This document shows positions 27,506-37,000 of a DNA stretch of 64,000 bases, piece after piece. The DNA is from Pelagibacterium xiamenense. Its GTDB lineage: Bacteria; Pseudomonadota; Alphaproteobacteria; Rhizobiales; Devosiaceae. How positions within the stretch are numbered: position 1 is the first letter of the stretch; each line of letters starts with the position of its first letter. A program made the position numbers and the translations under genes. The stretch is from NCBI RefSeq assembly GCF_021166475.1, contig NZ_JAJOYS010000002.1:620001-684000 (forward strand), given 5' to 3'. The notes under the pieces are model-generated. The model made no database searches. It had not been told where the DNA came from and saw nothing but the letters and a program-made list of their open reading frames with translations.

Positions 27506-28579
27506 ATGGCTCACCCGGCACCCGCGCAACATCCCCAATCGATCCTTGATGCCGAAGCGGTCCTCCACTGGTACGACCGCCACGCGAGAGACTTGCCCTG
27601 GCGCGTTGGGCCAAGGGAAAGGGCACGCGGCGTACGGCCGGATCCCTACTATGTCTGGCTGAGTGAAATCATGCTCCAGCAGACGACAATCGCAGCTGTC
27701 CGGGATTATTTCGAAAAGTTCACGCGCCTGTGGCCAACCGTGCACGAGCTTGCCGCCGCACCGCTCGATGACGTCCTCGCCCGATGGGCGGGTCTGGGCT
27801 ACTACGCCCGCGCCCGCAATCTCCATGCCTGTGCGCAGGCAGTCGTGAGCCGCCACGATGGGGTATTTCCGTCCACCGCCGCGGACCTGCGCGAGCTTCC
27901 CGGTATCGGCGATTATACGAGCGCCGCAATAGCCGCGATCTGCCATGACGAGCCCGTTGCAGTCGTTGATGGCAATGTCGATCGCGTCATGGCCCGCTTT
28001 CTTGCGCTCGAGAACCCCGTACGGGACGAAAAGCCCCTCGTTCGCAGCCGGGTGCAGGAGGCCGTACCGCGCCGCGCCGGCGATTTCGCACAAGCGATGA
28101 TGGATCTCGGCGCGACGATCTGCGCGCCCCGCCGCGCCAATTGTCTCGTTTGCCCGCTTGAGCCTCAGTGCCTCGGCACGCGTACGGGCAACCCCCTTGC
28201 CTATCCCGTGCCGCCCGCAAAGAAGGCCAAGCCCGAGCGCTTCGGCCATGCCTACGTCATCGTCCACCCGGACGGATCGATTTTCGTCCGCCAGCGCGGA
28301 CCCAAGGGGCTGCTTGCAAAAATGACCGAGGTTCCGGGCTCGGACTGGACCGCGAACGGGCAGCCCCCCGCGTTTCCGCTTTCCGCCCGATGGACCGAGG
28401 CAGGCACCGTTGTTCATACGTTCACCCACTTCCGGCTGACGCTCACGGTTTGGACGGCGAGCGCTTCGACCCCCCTCGACGAGGGGTGGTGGAGCGCACC
28501 CGACAGCTTGACTTCGGAGGCATTCCCCAGTCTCTTCCGCAAGGTCCTCGCAACTGCCGGCGCCCTGCCCATCCCCTGA
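27506..28579 (+). CDS. mutY: A/G-specific adenine glycosylase MutY
   Basis: MutY removes adenine mispaired with 8-oxoguanine. The 357-residue protein has the EIMLQQTT recognition motif, helix-hairpin-helix LPGIGDYTSAAI with catalytic Asp in VVDGNVDRV, and the [4Fe-4S] cysteine pattern C-x6-C-x2-C-x5-C (CAPRRANCLVCPLEPQC). A NUDIX-like C-terminal domain (about 240-350) reads 8-oxoG. The start is ATG 27506; an upstream in-frame start lies inside the divergent gene. Confidence 0.96.
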   Translation: MAHPAPAQHPQSILDAEAVLHWYDRHARDLPWRVGPRERARGVRPDPYYVWLSEIMLQQTTIAAVRDYFEKFTRLWPTVHELAAAPLDDVLARWAGLGYYARARNLHACAQAVVSRHDGVFPSTAADLRELPGIGDYTSAAIAAICHDEPVAVVDGNVDRVMARFLALENPVRDEKPLVRSRVQEAVPRRAGDFAQAMMDLGATICAPRRANCLVCPLEPQCLGTRTGNPLAYPVPPAKKAKPERFGHAYVIVHPDGSIFVRQRGPKGLLAKMTEVPGSDWTANGQPPAFPLSARWTEAGTVVHTFTHFRLTLTVWTASASTPLDEGWWSAPDSLTSEAFPSLFRKVLATAGALPIP

Positions 28580-28594
28580 TCCGAGCCCAAAACC

Positions 28595-29788
28595 ATGACA
28601 ACCGCTGCAACCGAAGAGCGCGCGACGCTCGTTCAGCCCATTTTCGCAGGCATCCTCGCGGCACTTGTGGGGTTTGCCAGTTCCTTTGCCATCATACTGC
28701 AGGGCCTGATCTCGGTAGGCGCCACACACGAGCAGGCGGCATCGGGCCTTTTCGCACTCTGCGCCGGGATTGCCGTTGTTGGAATAACGCTGAGCCTTCT
28801 TACCCGCATGCCGGTCGCGATTGCCTGGTCGACCCCCGGTGCCGCGCTGCTGATCGCGACCGGTGCGATTGAAGGTGGCTTCGAAGCCGCCGTCGGAGCG
28901 TTTCTAATAACGGCGGCCCTGATCGTTGTTGCCGGCTTATGGCGGCCGTTCGGCAAGGCAGTGGCAGGAATTCCCATGCCTCTGGCGAGTGCGATGCTCG
29001 CCGGTATTCTTTTCAATCTCTGCCTCGCGCCGGTGAGAGCCATGGCCGAGATGCCCGCACTCGCGCTGCCCATCGTCCTCGCATGGGCGATCACCCTGCG
29101 CATTGCGCGGCTTTGGGCCGTGCCTGTTGCCGTGGTCGTCACCGGCGCTATCATCGCCTTTGCGACACCCTTGCCCGATGGAGCCCTTGCCGAAATCTGG
29201 CCCAGTCCCGTCTTCGTCGTGCCAGCGTTCACGTTCGATGCGCTCGTCGGCATTGCCCTGCCACTTTTCATCGTCACGATGGCGTCCCAGAACATTCCCG
29301 GCCTTACCGTGTTGCGCTCGAACGGCTATACGCCCGCGGTCAGGCCGATTTTCGTGTCGACCGGTGTAGCGAGCGGCTTTACGGCATTTTTCGGCGGCCA
29401 TACCGTCAACCTCGCCGCCATCACTGCCGCGCTCTGCGCCGGACCGGAGGCCCACCCCGACACAACCAAGCGCTATATCGCCGCGCTGACGACGGGCATC
29501 GCCTACATCTTCATTGCGACCGGCGCCGGCTTCGCCGCAGCGTTCGTTGCCGCGGCCCCGCCGGTCCTCATCGAGGCCGTTGCCGGGCTGGCGCTTCTGA
29601 GTTCGCTCGCAGGTGCTCTTGTTGCAGCTATGTCCGATGAGAAGACCCGCCTGCCTGCCATCGTCACCTTCGTCACCGCGGCGTCGGGTTTGTCGGTTGC
29701 AGGAATCGGGGCAGCCTTCTGGGGGCTCGTAGCCGGGGGAGCGCTGATGGCGCTCGATCGTTTCGGAAAACCACTGGCCAAAGAATAA
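28595..29788 (+). CDS. benE: BenE family benzoate/H+ symporter
   Basis: This 397-residue protein has about 12 transmembrane helices and is BenE-like throughout: FAGILAALVGFASSFAIILQGL, MPVAIAWSTPGAAL, MASQNIPGLTVLR and FGGHTVNLAAITAA. BenE imports benzoate, though many members have unproven substrates and no benzoate degradation genes are nearby. It lies 15 bp after mutY and may share its transcript. Confidence 0.88.
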   Translation: MTTAATEERATLVQPIFAGILAALVGFASSFAIILQGLISVGATHEQAASGLFALCAGIAVVGITLSLLTRMPVAIAWSTPGAALLIATGAIEGGFEAAVGAFLITAALIVVAGLWRPFGKAVAGIPMPLASAMLAGILFNLCLAPVRAMAEMPALALPIVLAWAITLRIARLWAVPVAVVVTGAIIAFATPLPDGALAEIWPSPVFVVPAFTFDALVGIALPLFIVTMASQNIPGLTVLRSNGYTPAVRPIFVSTGVASGFTAFFGGHTVNLAAITAALCAGPEAHPDTTKRYIAALTTGIAYIFIATGAGFAAAFVAAAPPVLIEAVAGLALLSSLAGALVAAMSDEKTRLPAIVTFVTAASGLSVAGIGAAFWGLVAGGALMALDRFGKPLAKE

Positions 29789-29812
29789 GGGCGCCCGGTC
29801 TCCCGGACGCCC
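29789..29812. terminator. Hairpin between convergent benE and outer-membrane gene
   Basis: GGGCG-C-CCGG (29789-29798) pairs with CCGG-A-CGCCC (29803-29812) around a TCTC loop with one mismatch. T-rich sequence follows on both strands, so it may act in both directions. Confidence 0.6.
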
Positions 29813-29837
29813 TCAATTCTTGTACCGATGCCAGCGC

Positions 29838-30596
29838 CTAGTTGAAGCGGTAGCGCAGCGAAGCGCGGATTTCGTGGATCAACGTGTGATCGATCGAATA
29901 GGGGTTGGGTGCATCGGCGTTCGCGATCTCGTTGATGTAGAGCGCACGGTATCCGAGGTCCGCAACCGCGTCTCCGAAATCGTAGCCGACACCCGCCATA
30001 CCGGCGGCGGCGAAGCTCGTATTGCTGCCCCAGAACTGGTAGCCGTCGCTCCCCGGCTCGTCCGTCGCCATGCGGTTGAACGCCACACCGACGCCTGCGC
30101 CGACATAACCGAATGCGCCGCCGGCGGCCGAGAGGCCCATGTCGCCGAAGCCGAAATCGTAATAGGCGTTCGCAAGCGCGATGGTGGAGCGCAGCCCGAG
30201 CGAGTAAGACCCTTCGGCTGCACCGGAGCCATCGGGAATGTCGATCGCCATGCCGTCGCTCTGGAGATAATCGACAGTGACGTCAAAGCGCATGCCGTCG
30301 CCGGTTTCGTAGCCGGCGCCGATACCGGCGCTGTAGCCCCAGCCCACTTGCTGAACGTCGTATGTGGAAGGATCAAGGCTCGGGTGATTGACCCGATAGG
30401 CCCACGCCATATTACCGCCGACACTTCCGCGCAAGTAGAAAGAGCCCTTGAGCCCATCGTCTACTTCAGGAACATATGGCGGGACGTAGTCTTTATAGAC
30501 CGGTTCATCGTATACGATTGGATCTGCAGCAATTGCAGGTACGGCAACAAGTGCTGCACCGCCCAGCATGACTATAGCGACCAAATTGCGCTTCAT
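29838..30596 (-). CDS. Outer-membrane beta-barrel protein (Omp25/31-like)
   Basis: This 252-residue protein has a signal peptide ending VAVPAIAAD near residue 23 and a short Tyr/Pro-rich linker. Alternating amphipathic strands follow (FYLRGSVGGNMAWAYRV, GYSAGIGAGYETG, FDVTVDYL), and the chain ends in the C-terminal aromatic LRYRF-N. This resembles small rhizobial surface porin-like proteins. The start is ATG 30596 with AGGGG upstream; a longer reading adds a non-signal leader. Function is structural or permeability-related by family only. Confidence 0.82.
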   Translation of the reverse strand: MKRNLVAIVMLGGAALVAVPAIAADPIVYDEPVYKDYVPPYVPEVDDGLKGSFYLRGSVGGNMAWAYRVNHPSLDPSTYDVQQVGWGYSAGIGAGYETGDGMRFDVTVDYLQSDGMAIDIPDGSGAAEGSYSLGLRSTIALANAYYDFGFGDMGLSAAGGAFGYVGAGVGVAFNRMATDEPGSDGYQFWGSNTSFAAAGMAGVGYDFGDAVADLGYRALYINEIANADAPNPYSIDHTLIHEIRASLRYRFN

Positions 30597-30723
30597 TAGA
30601 TATCCCCTACGCAGCACGTATCCGAAAGATGTTGTGTGCAAATTAGAGGAACTTCCTTAAAGGGCGCTTAACCGTACACTTTAACCTCAGATCGGCCATC
30701 CAGCCGGCCAACATACGCCAAGG

Positions 30724-30750
30724 CCGACGCGCGGAATGTTCGCGCGCCGG
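30724..30750 (-). terminator. GC-rich hairpin downstream of glmM
   Basis: CCGACGCGCG (30724-30733) pairs with CGCGCGCCGG (30741-30750); the single non-Watson-Crick position becomes a G-U pair in the minus-strand RNA. It lies 30 bp after glmM in the 183-bp gap before the outer-membrane gene. No T-run follows, so it may be a weak or Rho-assisted terminator. Confidence 0.4.
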
Positions 30751-30779
30751 GGCTCAATTATTACGGACCGGATAAGGCG

Positions 30780-32123
30780 TTATGCGACCTGGCCGATCGC
30801 CGTCGCGATCTCGTTGACGACCTGGTTGACCAGCAACTCGTCGTCACCCTCGCCCATCACGCGGATGACCGGCTCGGTCCCGGACTCGCGGATAATGAGC
30901 CGCGCGCCGTCCCCCAGCCGCGCCTCCGAATCAGCAATGAGCTTCTTGATGGATTTGTCTTCGAGGGGTTTGCCGCGCTGGAAGCGTACGTTCTGGAGAA
31001 TCTGCGGCACGCGTTCGAACCGGTGGCAGACCTCCGAAACCGGCCGGCCCTCTTCGCGGACGACGGAAAGCAGCTGCAATGCCGCAACGAGCCCGTCTCC
31101 GGTCGTCGTGAAGTCCGAAAGGATGATGTGGCCCGATTGCTCGCCGCCAACGTTGAAGCCCTTGCCGCGCATGGCTTCGAGCACATACCGGTCGCCCACC
31201 TGTGTGCGCTCGAGCGTCAGCCCCATATTGGCCAGATAGCGTTGGAGCCCGAGATTGGACATGATCGTCGCAACGAGCCCGCCGCCCTGCAACTGGCCGC
31301 GATTGTGCCAGGACGACGCGATCACGGCCATGAGTTGGTCGCCATCGACGATCTCGCCCATCTCGTCGACGATGAGTACGCGATCCGCATCGCCATCGAG
31401 GGCGATACCGATGTCGGCGCGCAATTCCCTGACCTTGTCGATCAGCGCCTTGGGCTCGGTCGAGCCGCAACCGTCATTGATGTTATATCCGTCCGGCGAA
31501 ACGCCGATGGCGATCACCTCGGCGCCCAGCTCCCAGAGCACTTCGGGGGCCGTCTTGTAGGCAGCGCCATTGGCGCAATCGACGACGATACGCAGGCCGT
31601 TGAAATCGATGTCGCGCGGCAGCGTGCGCTTGGCGTATTCGACATAGCGCGTGCGCGCCTCGTCGATGCGTCGCGCCTTGCCGATATTGCGCCCCTGCGC
31701 CAGGCGCGGACCCAGATCGGCGTCGATCAGCTTTTCGATTTCCAGCTCGAAGCTGTCGGAGAGCTTGTACCCGTCCGGGCGGAAAAGCTTGATGCCGTTG
31801 TCGTCGAAGGGGTTGTGCGAGGCCGAAATCATCACCCCGATATCCGCACGCAGCGACCGCGTCAGCATCGCGACCGCGGGCGTCGGCATCGGTCCGAGCA
31901 GCAGGACGTCCATGCCGACCGCCGTGAACCCGGCCGTCAGTGCGTTCTCGATCATATAGCCCGAGCGCCGCGTATCCTTGCCGATCACCACCCGGTGTGT
32001 GTAATCGCCGCGCTTGAACGCCAGGCCCGTCGCCATACCCACCCTCAGGGCAAGCTCGGGAGTCAGCTTGGATCCATTGGCAAGACCGCGAATGCCGTCA
32101 GTACCGAAATATTTTCGCGCCAT
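30780..32123 (-). CDS. glmM: Phosphoglucosamine mutase
   Basis: GlmM converts glucosamine-6-phosphate to glucosamine-1-phosphate for peptidoglycan and LPS precursors. The 447-residue protein starts [16 protein letters not shown]. It carries the phosphoserine loop [14 protein letters not shown], the metal loop DGDADR and the C-terminal phosphate-binding [12 protein letters not shown]. GlmM normally follows ftsH; here a methyltransferase gene and a 0.5-kb gene-free tract separate them. Confidence 0.97.
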   Translation of the reverse strand: MARKYFGTDGIRGLANGSKLTPELALRVGMATGLAFKRGDYTHRVVIGKDTRRSGYMIENALTAGFTAVGMDVLLLGPMPTPAVAMLTRSLRADIGVMISASHNPFDDNGIKLFRPDGYKLSDSFELEIEKLIDADLGPRLAQGRNIGKARRIDEARTRYVEYAKRTLPRDIDFNGLRIVVDCANGAAYKTAPEVLWELGAEVIAIGVSPDGYNINDGCGSTEPKALIDKVRELRADIGIALDGDADRVLIVDEMGEIVDGDQLMAVIASSWHNRGQLQGGGLVATIMSNLGLQRYLANMGLTLERTQVGDRYVLEAMRGKGFNVGGEQSGHIILSDFTTTGDGLVAALQLLSVVREEGRPVSEVCHRFERVPQILQNVRFQRGKPLEDKSIKKLIADSEARLGDGARLIIRESGTEPVIRVMGEGDDELLVNQVVNEIATAIGQVA

Positions 32124-32231
32124 GTCGTTCTTCCTACCCGGCTACCGCCCCAGCACGGCAATATAGCCGCAGCTCGAAAGCATACATAGTTTGACCTTAT
32201 GGAGCGGTAAATGCCCTCTAGATGCGAGTTG

Positions 32232-33092
32232 TCACGCCTGATTATGGCGTTTGAGGGACAGAAACCGGTATGTATTGACCGCCGCGAATGCCTCGGGCGA
32301 ACGATAGTCGGCCTTTAGCCTCATGACGATGTTTTCGCGCTCTTTTTTGGGCACGAAGACTTTGTAAGCCTGGCGGGCGAACCAATAAAGGATCGGCTTT
32401 TTGGTCTCCATCAGCCCGCGCATCTGCTCGATCGCAGGAGCAGCGAAGCCGCGATAGAAATTCTGGTCGATCGCCATGGACTGCGCCGCGGCTTCGGTGA
32501 CGTCGAAGTCCTCGACGATCTCGAACCCTGCGGCGGCGATCTTGTCTTCAAACACCGAGAACCGATGCCCCCCGCCGGGCTGGCGGTCGCCCTTGTAGTT
32601 GGGGCCACGGAAGCAGTCGGCGATGACGACGCGTCCGTCCGGTGCGAGGATCTTGTCGAGCAGCGGCAGGCTCCGCTCGAGATTGACGTATTGGAAGCTC
32701 TCCGAGAACAGGCACACGTCATAAGGGCCGTCGCCTTCAAAATCCTCGAATTTGGATTCGAAAACATGCGCGTTCGGTCCCAGCTTCTCGCGCGCGATCT
32801 CGGCCTGAACGCTGCTGGGCGTGAGCATGTCGACGACATACCCCTTGTCGATAAGGACCTTGGCCATCTCGCCGGTCCCGCCGCCGATATCGAACACTTT
32901 CCGTGGCGCCGGCGGGATAAGCGAGAGCAGTTTTTCGACATAACGCTCCTGCGCCTCGCGCAGTTTGGGCACGGTCGGCCGTTCGCCCGGCTCCCAAAGC
33001 CCGTAATGCAGCCAGGGGCTGTCTGCAAAGGTCTTGGCGACATAAACGTAAACGTCGAGACCTTCGGTCTTGGTGTCGATTTTCTTGGCCAA
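32232..33092 (-). CDS. SAM-dependent class I methyltransferase, substrate unknown
   Basis: This 286-residue protein has motif I KVFDIGGGTGEMAKVL (about residues 64-79), an acidic motif II region and motif IV-like YDVCLFSESFQYV. The N-terminal HYGLWEPGERPTV and the C-terminal helices resemble small-molecule (Erg6/UbiE-like) methyltransferases. The preferred start is TTG 33090-33092, 9 nt after GGGAGG; no ATG gives a sensible N-terminus. It interrupts the usual ftsH-glmM adjacency. Substrate cannot be inferred. Confidence 0.8.
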   Translation of the reverse strand: MAKKIDTKTEGLDVYVYVAKTFADSPWLHYGLWEPGERPTVPKLREAQERYVEKLLSLIPPAPRKVFDIGGGTGEMAKVLIDKGYVVDMLTPSSVQAEIAREKLGPNAHVFESKFEDFEGDGPYDVCLFSESFQYVNLERSLPLLDKILAPDGRVVIADCFRGPNYKGDRQPGGGHRFSVFEDKIAAAGFEIVEDFDVTEAAAQSMAIDQNFYRGFAAPAIEQMRGLMETKKPILYWFARQAYKVFVPKKERENIVMRLKADYRSPEAFAAVNTYRFLSLKRHNQA

Positions 33093-33232
33093 GCGGTTTG
33101 CCTCCCGGTTGTGTCTTCTTCTCGGTACCCAAGCCGGGCAAAAGTGGCAAGGGCCGGGCGGACGCCGCCGTGCCGGCACGCACGACTATTCGTCCGGCGG
33201 CCTTGAAGCCCCGGTCATTGAGCGTGGACGGA

Positions 33233-33290
33233 ATGCGGCGAGACGCGCCTCATACTGAAATATATAAATGCGAGGCGCGCCTCGCCGCAT
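33233..33290. repeat. Long near-perfect inverted repeat
   Basis: Arm 1 at 33233-33253 and arm 2 at 33268-33290 are reverse complements except for one substitution and a 2-nt gap near the loop. The 14-nt loop is AT-rich (ATATATAA). Arm 2 contains a perfect 16-bp palindrome, GCGAGGCGCGCCTCGC (33270-33285). Could be a repeat element, a protein-binding site or a very stable RNA hairpin. Confidence 0.75.
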
Positions 33291-33367
33291 ACGCCCGGGA
33301 TTTTCGGCTTATGGCGGCGTCTCGGGCTGGGGTTTGTTGGTCTTTAGTGGGTCGGTTGGACGAACCG

Positions 33368-33388
33368 AAAAAGTGGAAGCCACTTTTT
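33368..33388. repeat. Perfect 9-bp hairpin (AAAAAGTGG/CCACTTTTT)
   Basis: AAAAAGTGG (33368-33376), loop AAG, CCACTTTTT (33380-33388). Similar AGTGG/CCACT hairpins recur in rhizobial intergenic regions as far as I recall. The T-run after the stem would let it terminate transcription in either direction. Confidence 0.65.
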
Positions 33389-33626
33389 CTGCCAACCTCC
33401 CAAGCCCCCAAATAACCGGTGCCCCTCCGGGTTTCCCCGGTGCGACGGGGATATCAGTCCCCGTCCGGCCTCTGTCCGCTTTGGGCCTTCCCCGCAGCGA
33501 CCCGCGAGGAACCCGGACCGGTCCCGTCCAAACGTTCGTTGCGCTCGCGCCCATCAAGCGGGTCCGTAACGCGCATCATAGGCGAGGTTTGAGGAGCGGG
33601 GATAAGTTCGGCGCCCGCAGCAACGA

Positions 33627-33655
33627 AAAAGGCCGCCCCGACGGAGCGGCCTTTT
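33627..33655 (-). terminator. Intrinsic terminator of ftsH
   Basis: AAAAGGCCGC pairs with GCGGCCTTTT around a nine-base loop, and the minus-strand copy is followed by T residues. It lies 21 bp after the ftsH stop. Confidence 0.8.
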
Positions 33656-33676
33656 CTCAATACGATACCGAACCGG

Positions 33677-35608
33677 TCAACTCGGCTGCGGTTCCATGCC
33701 GCCGCCGTCGGGTTCACCGGATTCGCCCTTCTTCTTGAGGTTCTTGCCGGCCTTGGGCACGCTGGTGCCCTTGGGCGTGTTGTCGTTGTCGATGTCGCGC
33801 ACCGGCTGCTTGCCGTCCATCAGGCCACGCAACTCGTCGCCCGTAAGCGTTTCGAATTCGAGCAGCGCCTGGGCGATGGCCTCGAACTTGTCGAGGTTTT
33901 CGCGGATCATCGTGCGGGCCGCGGTTTCCGCGTCCTCGATGAGCTTGCGCACCTCGTCGTCGATGAGCTTGGCGGTCTCGTCCGACATGTGCTGGGACTG
34001 GGTGACCGAATGGCCCAGGAACACCTCCTGGTCGTTCGACTTGTAACGTACGCGGCCCAACTTTTCGCTCATGCCCCATTCCATCACCATCGACCGCGCA
34101 AGATCCGTCGCCATCTGGATATCGCCCGAGGCTCCCGAAGTGACCTTTTCCGCACCGAACTTGTAGATTTCGGCCTCGCGCCCGCCAAAGAGCATCGCCA
34201 ATCGCGCCACCGCTTTTTCGCGGGAGAACGAATAGGTGTCCTTTTCGGGCAGCGTCATCACCATACCGAGCGCGCGCCCGCGCGGGATGATCGTTGCCTT
34301 GTGGATAGGATCGAGCCCGTGGCTCAAAAGCGCGATCAGCGCATGGCCGGCCTCATGATAGGCGGTGAGCTTCTTCTCGTCGTCGGTCATCGCCATGGTG
34401 CGCCGCTCGGCACCCATAAGGATCTTGTCCTTGGCGTCCTCGAATTCGGCATGCGTGACGAACCGCTTGTTCCGTCGCGCCGCAAGAAGCGCCGCTTCGT
34501 TTACAAGGTTCATGAGGTCCGCACCCGAAAAGCCCGGCGTACCGCGTGCCAGCACGCGCAGGTCGACATCCGGCGCCAGCGGCACCTTGCGCACGTGAAC
34601 CTTGAGGATACGCTCGCGACCGGCAACGTCCGGATTGGGCACGACGACCTGGCGGTCGAAACGGCCCGGACGCAGGAGCGCGGGGTCGAGAACGTCCGGA
34701 CGGTTGGTCGCGGCAATCAGGATGATGCCCTCATTGGCCTCGAAGCCGTCCATCTCGACGAGCAACTGATTGAGCGTCTGTTCGCGCTCGTCATTGCCGC
34801 CACCAAGACCGGCGCCGCGCTGACGGCCGACCGCGTCGATTTCGTCGATGAAGATGATGCACGGGGCATTCTTCTTGGCCTGCTCGAACATGTCACGGAC
34901 GCGGCTCGCGCCGACACCGACGAACATTTCAACGAAGTCGGAACCCGAAATCGTGAAGAACGGCACATTGGCTTCGCCCGCCACCGAGCGCGCCAGGAGC
35001 GTTTTACCCGTACCCGGAGGGCCCACCAGCAGAACGCCGCGCGGAATGCGCCCGCCCAGCCGCTGGAATTTGCCGGGGTCCTTGAGGAACTCGACGATTT
35101 CCTCGAGATCCTGCTTGGCTTCCTCGACGCCGGCCACGTCCTCGAACGTCACCTTGCCTGACGCTTCGGTGAGCATCTTGGCGCGCGATTTGCCGAAGCC
35201 CATCGCGCCGCCGCGCCCGCCGCCCTGCATCTGGCGGATGAAGAAGAACCACACCGCGATGATAACGATGAACGGCAGCCAGCTCGACAGCAGGATCGAC
35301 CAGAAGGGGCTCGATTCCGGCTCGCGCGCGGTGATCTCGACGCCCTGGCTTTCCATGCGGTCGACGATATCGGCGCCCTGGGGGATGGTGGTTTCGAACC
35401 GGGTGCCGTCGCTGAGACGGCCGGTGACCGTGTTATCGACAATGGTCACCTCTGCAACACGGCCCTGATCCACGTCTTCAACGAACTGGCTGTAGGTGCG
35501 CTCGGCGGTCGCCACCGATCGCGTCGAAGACTGAAAGACCTGGAAAAGGCCCATCAGCATAAAGAGGATCACGAGCCATATGGCGAAGTTGCGAAAGTTT
35601 TGGTTCAT
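33677..35608 (-). CDS. ftsH: ATP-dependent zinc metalloprotease FtsH
   Basis: FtsH is the membrane-anchored AAA+ protease that degrades sigma32, LpxC-type targets and damaged membrane proteins. The 643-residue chain has two transmembrane helices (about 5-25 and 102-122) flanking a periplasmic domain. It has Walker A GPPGTGKT, Walker B IIFIDEID, the SRH and the zinc motif HEAGH. The start is ATG 35608 ([11 protein letters not shown]); an upstream ATG adds 15 unlikely residues. Placed after tilS, it may control the RpoH encoded at 4.3 kb. Confidence 0.97.
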   Translation of the reverse strand: MNQNFRNFAIWLVILFMLMGLFQVFQSSTRSVATAERTYSQFVEDVDQGRVAEVTIVDNTVTGRLSDGTRFETTIPQGADIVDRMESQGVEITAREPESSPFWSILLSSWLPFIVIIAVWFFFIRQMQGGGRGGAMGFGKSRAKMLTEASGKVTFEDVAGVEEAKQDLEEIVEFLKDPGKFQRLGGRIPRGVLLVGPPGTGKTLLARSVAGEANVPFFTISGSDFVEMFVGVGASRVRDMFEQAKKNAPCIIFIDEIDAVGRQRGAGLGGGNDEREQTLNQLLVEMDGFEANEGIILIAATNRPDVLDPALLRPGRFDRQVVVPNPDVAGRERILKVHVRKVPLAPDVDLRVLARGTPGFSGADLMNLVNEAALLAARRNKRFVTHAEFEDAKDKILMGAERRTMAMTDDEKKLTAYHEAGHALIALLSHGLDPIHKATIIPRGRALGMVMTLPEKDTYSFSREKAVARLAMLFGGREAEIYKFGAEKVTSGASGDIQMATDLARSMVMEWGMSEKLGRVRYKSNDQEVFLGHSVTQSQHMSDETAKLIDDEVRKLIEDAETAARTMIRENLDKFEAIAQALLEFETLTGDELRGLMDGKQPVRDIDNDNTPKGTSVPKAGKNLKKKGESGEPDGGGMEPQPS

Positions 35609-35737
35609 CAATCCTGTGTCCTGGGGGGCGCGGGAATACATTTTTCCCCGCAAGTCTTGGCTTCGAATGTAAGGCCACCAACCGGCCGATACAAGGGCAC
35701 CGCGGGGGTCGAAACGCCGCGCCCCAAGGCTTTTTGC

Positions 35738-37000
35738 CTATCCGGTTAATGCAACGTGCGTAATTTCGATCCCCGGCGCGCGGCGGCGTGCTCCGAGCGC
35801 GACGACCGTTCCATCCATGGCCTCGACGACGGGCGCCGCCCGCAGCGCCGCGACCGGAACCGTCGGATAGTCTCCAAATAAGGCACGATAATGTGCCCGC
35901 GTCATCGATAGTGCCGGAGCCACCCGGAACCCCGGTTGTGCCGCGGCAATCGAGAATCGGCCGTCCCATCCGAGCGGCGCATCGACCGGCACCGGCGCCG
36001 GGGCGGCGGCGATCCGGCCCGCCTGCCGATAGATCACTATTGCGTGCGCACCCGCTTCGACGACAGCACCCGCCACGGTACGGCTGAATACGCCAGCCAC
36101 GCCCGCCATACCGGCAACGGCCTCGACCGGGGCGAGCGGAGCGTCGTCAAGTCCCCCCGCAATCGCGACAGCACGCCGCATGGCCCGCACGCGGATTTCT
36201 TCGGGGGCCTCGGCAAACGCTTGCCTGTCGACATGCACGACGCCGAAATCGTCGATCCGGCAGTGCGCGCTCATGAATGCGGCGCACATGGTTTCGCCCA
36301 GCGCGTCGATCCGGCCCAGCCGTTTCGCCAGCGCCGCCAGCCGCGGGGCGGTCAACCCCAGATCCTCGAGCATCGGCATCGCCCTGCGCCAGCGCACGCG
36401 CTCATAGTGCGGGTCGTCGTTGTTGGGATCCAACGCGGGCTCGATCGCGGCGGCCGCGACCCCTTGCGCGAGGGTCGCGCGCGGCACGTCGAGCAAAGGA
36501 CGGAACACGCGCACGCCTTCAACGGTTGCGAACGGTTCCATGGCTTTGAGCCCGGAGACGCCGCTGCCATGGGCCAGCCGCATCAGAACGGTCTCGGCCT
36601 GATCGTCCTGGTGATGTGCCGTGAGAAGAACCGACGCGCCATCGGCGGCCATCGCATCGCCAAGCAGGCGATAGCGCGCCGTGCGCGCGGCAGCCTGCAT
36701 TCCCGTTTCGGGCTTGGGCCCGTCCCAGCGCAAGATACGGCAGGCCAACCCGAGTTGACCGGCGATTCTCCCGACCATCTCAGTCTCGGCGGCCGCTTCG
36801 GGGCGCAGGCCGTGGTCGAGCGTGTAGACAATTGTCTCCGGCCGGCCCGGGGTGCTTGCCCAGTCCGCCGCCAGCAGCATCAGCGCCAGAGAATCGGCCC
36901 CGCCCGAGACGGCGAGGCCAATGGTCTTTTCCGTCTGGACAGGCGCAAAGAGCGCCTCGGGCGCAAGGCCGGGAAACCGCGCCGGCTTCCCGCTCAGCAC
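35738..37000 (-). CDS. tilS: tRNA(Ile)-lysidine synthase TilS
   Basis: TilS attaches lysine to C34 of tRNA-Ile(CAU), changing its decoding. The 420-residue protein has the PP-loop LAVSGGADSLALML (about 29-42) and TAHHQDDQAETVLMRL. I place the start at GTG 36998-37000, overlapping the cpoB stop by 7 nt. Longer readings run through cpoB in another frame. Close coupling to cpoB is likely. It is followed by ftsH after 129 bp. Confidence 0.92.
   Translation of the reverse strand: MLSGKPARFPGLAPEALFAPVQTEKTIGLAVSGGADSLALMLLAADWASTPGRPETIVYTLDHGLRPEAAAETEMVGRIAGQLGLACRILRWDGPKPETGMQAAARTARYRLLGDAMAADGASVLLTAHHQDDQAETVLMRLAHGSGVSGLKAMEPFATVEGVRVFRPLLDVPRATLAQGVAAAAIEPALDPNNDDPHYERVRWRRAMPMLEDLGLTAPRLAALAKRLGRIDALGETMCAAFMSAHCRIDDFGVVHVDRQAFAEAPEEIRVRAMRRAVAIAGGLDDAPLAPVEAVAGMAGVAGVFSRTVAGAVVEAGAHAIVIYRQAGRIAAAPAPVPVDAPLGWDGRFSIAAAQPGFRVAPALSMTRAHYRALFGDYPTVPVAALRAAPVVEAMDGTVVALGARRRAPGIEITHVALTG

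Larger units (their letters stand above)
33093..33626. other. Gene-free tract rich in inverted repeats between methyltransferase and ftsH
   Basis: No convincing gene fills these ~535 bp. Open frames exist on both strands but lack recognisable domains, ribosome sites and normal composition. The tract contains a 21/23-nt inverted repeat (33233-33290), a perfect 9-bp hairpin (33368-33388) and an 8-bp hairpin around GACGGGGA/TCCCCGTC (near 33450). It could hold an unrecognised small RNA, a repeat-family element or a decayed gene. Confidence 0.6.

Noticed and set aside
33400-33626. RNase P RNA or tmRNA in the gene-free tract
   Set aside because: The conserved cores (for example ACAGAAA and the GAGGAAAGTCCGGGC block) are absent.
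33268-33738. Open frames in the tract upstream of ftsH as a small gene
   Set aside because: No ribosome site, no domain, odd Pro/Gly/Arg composition, and one frame runs into the ftsH terminator and coding end. Kept as a gene-free tract.
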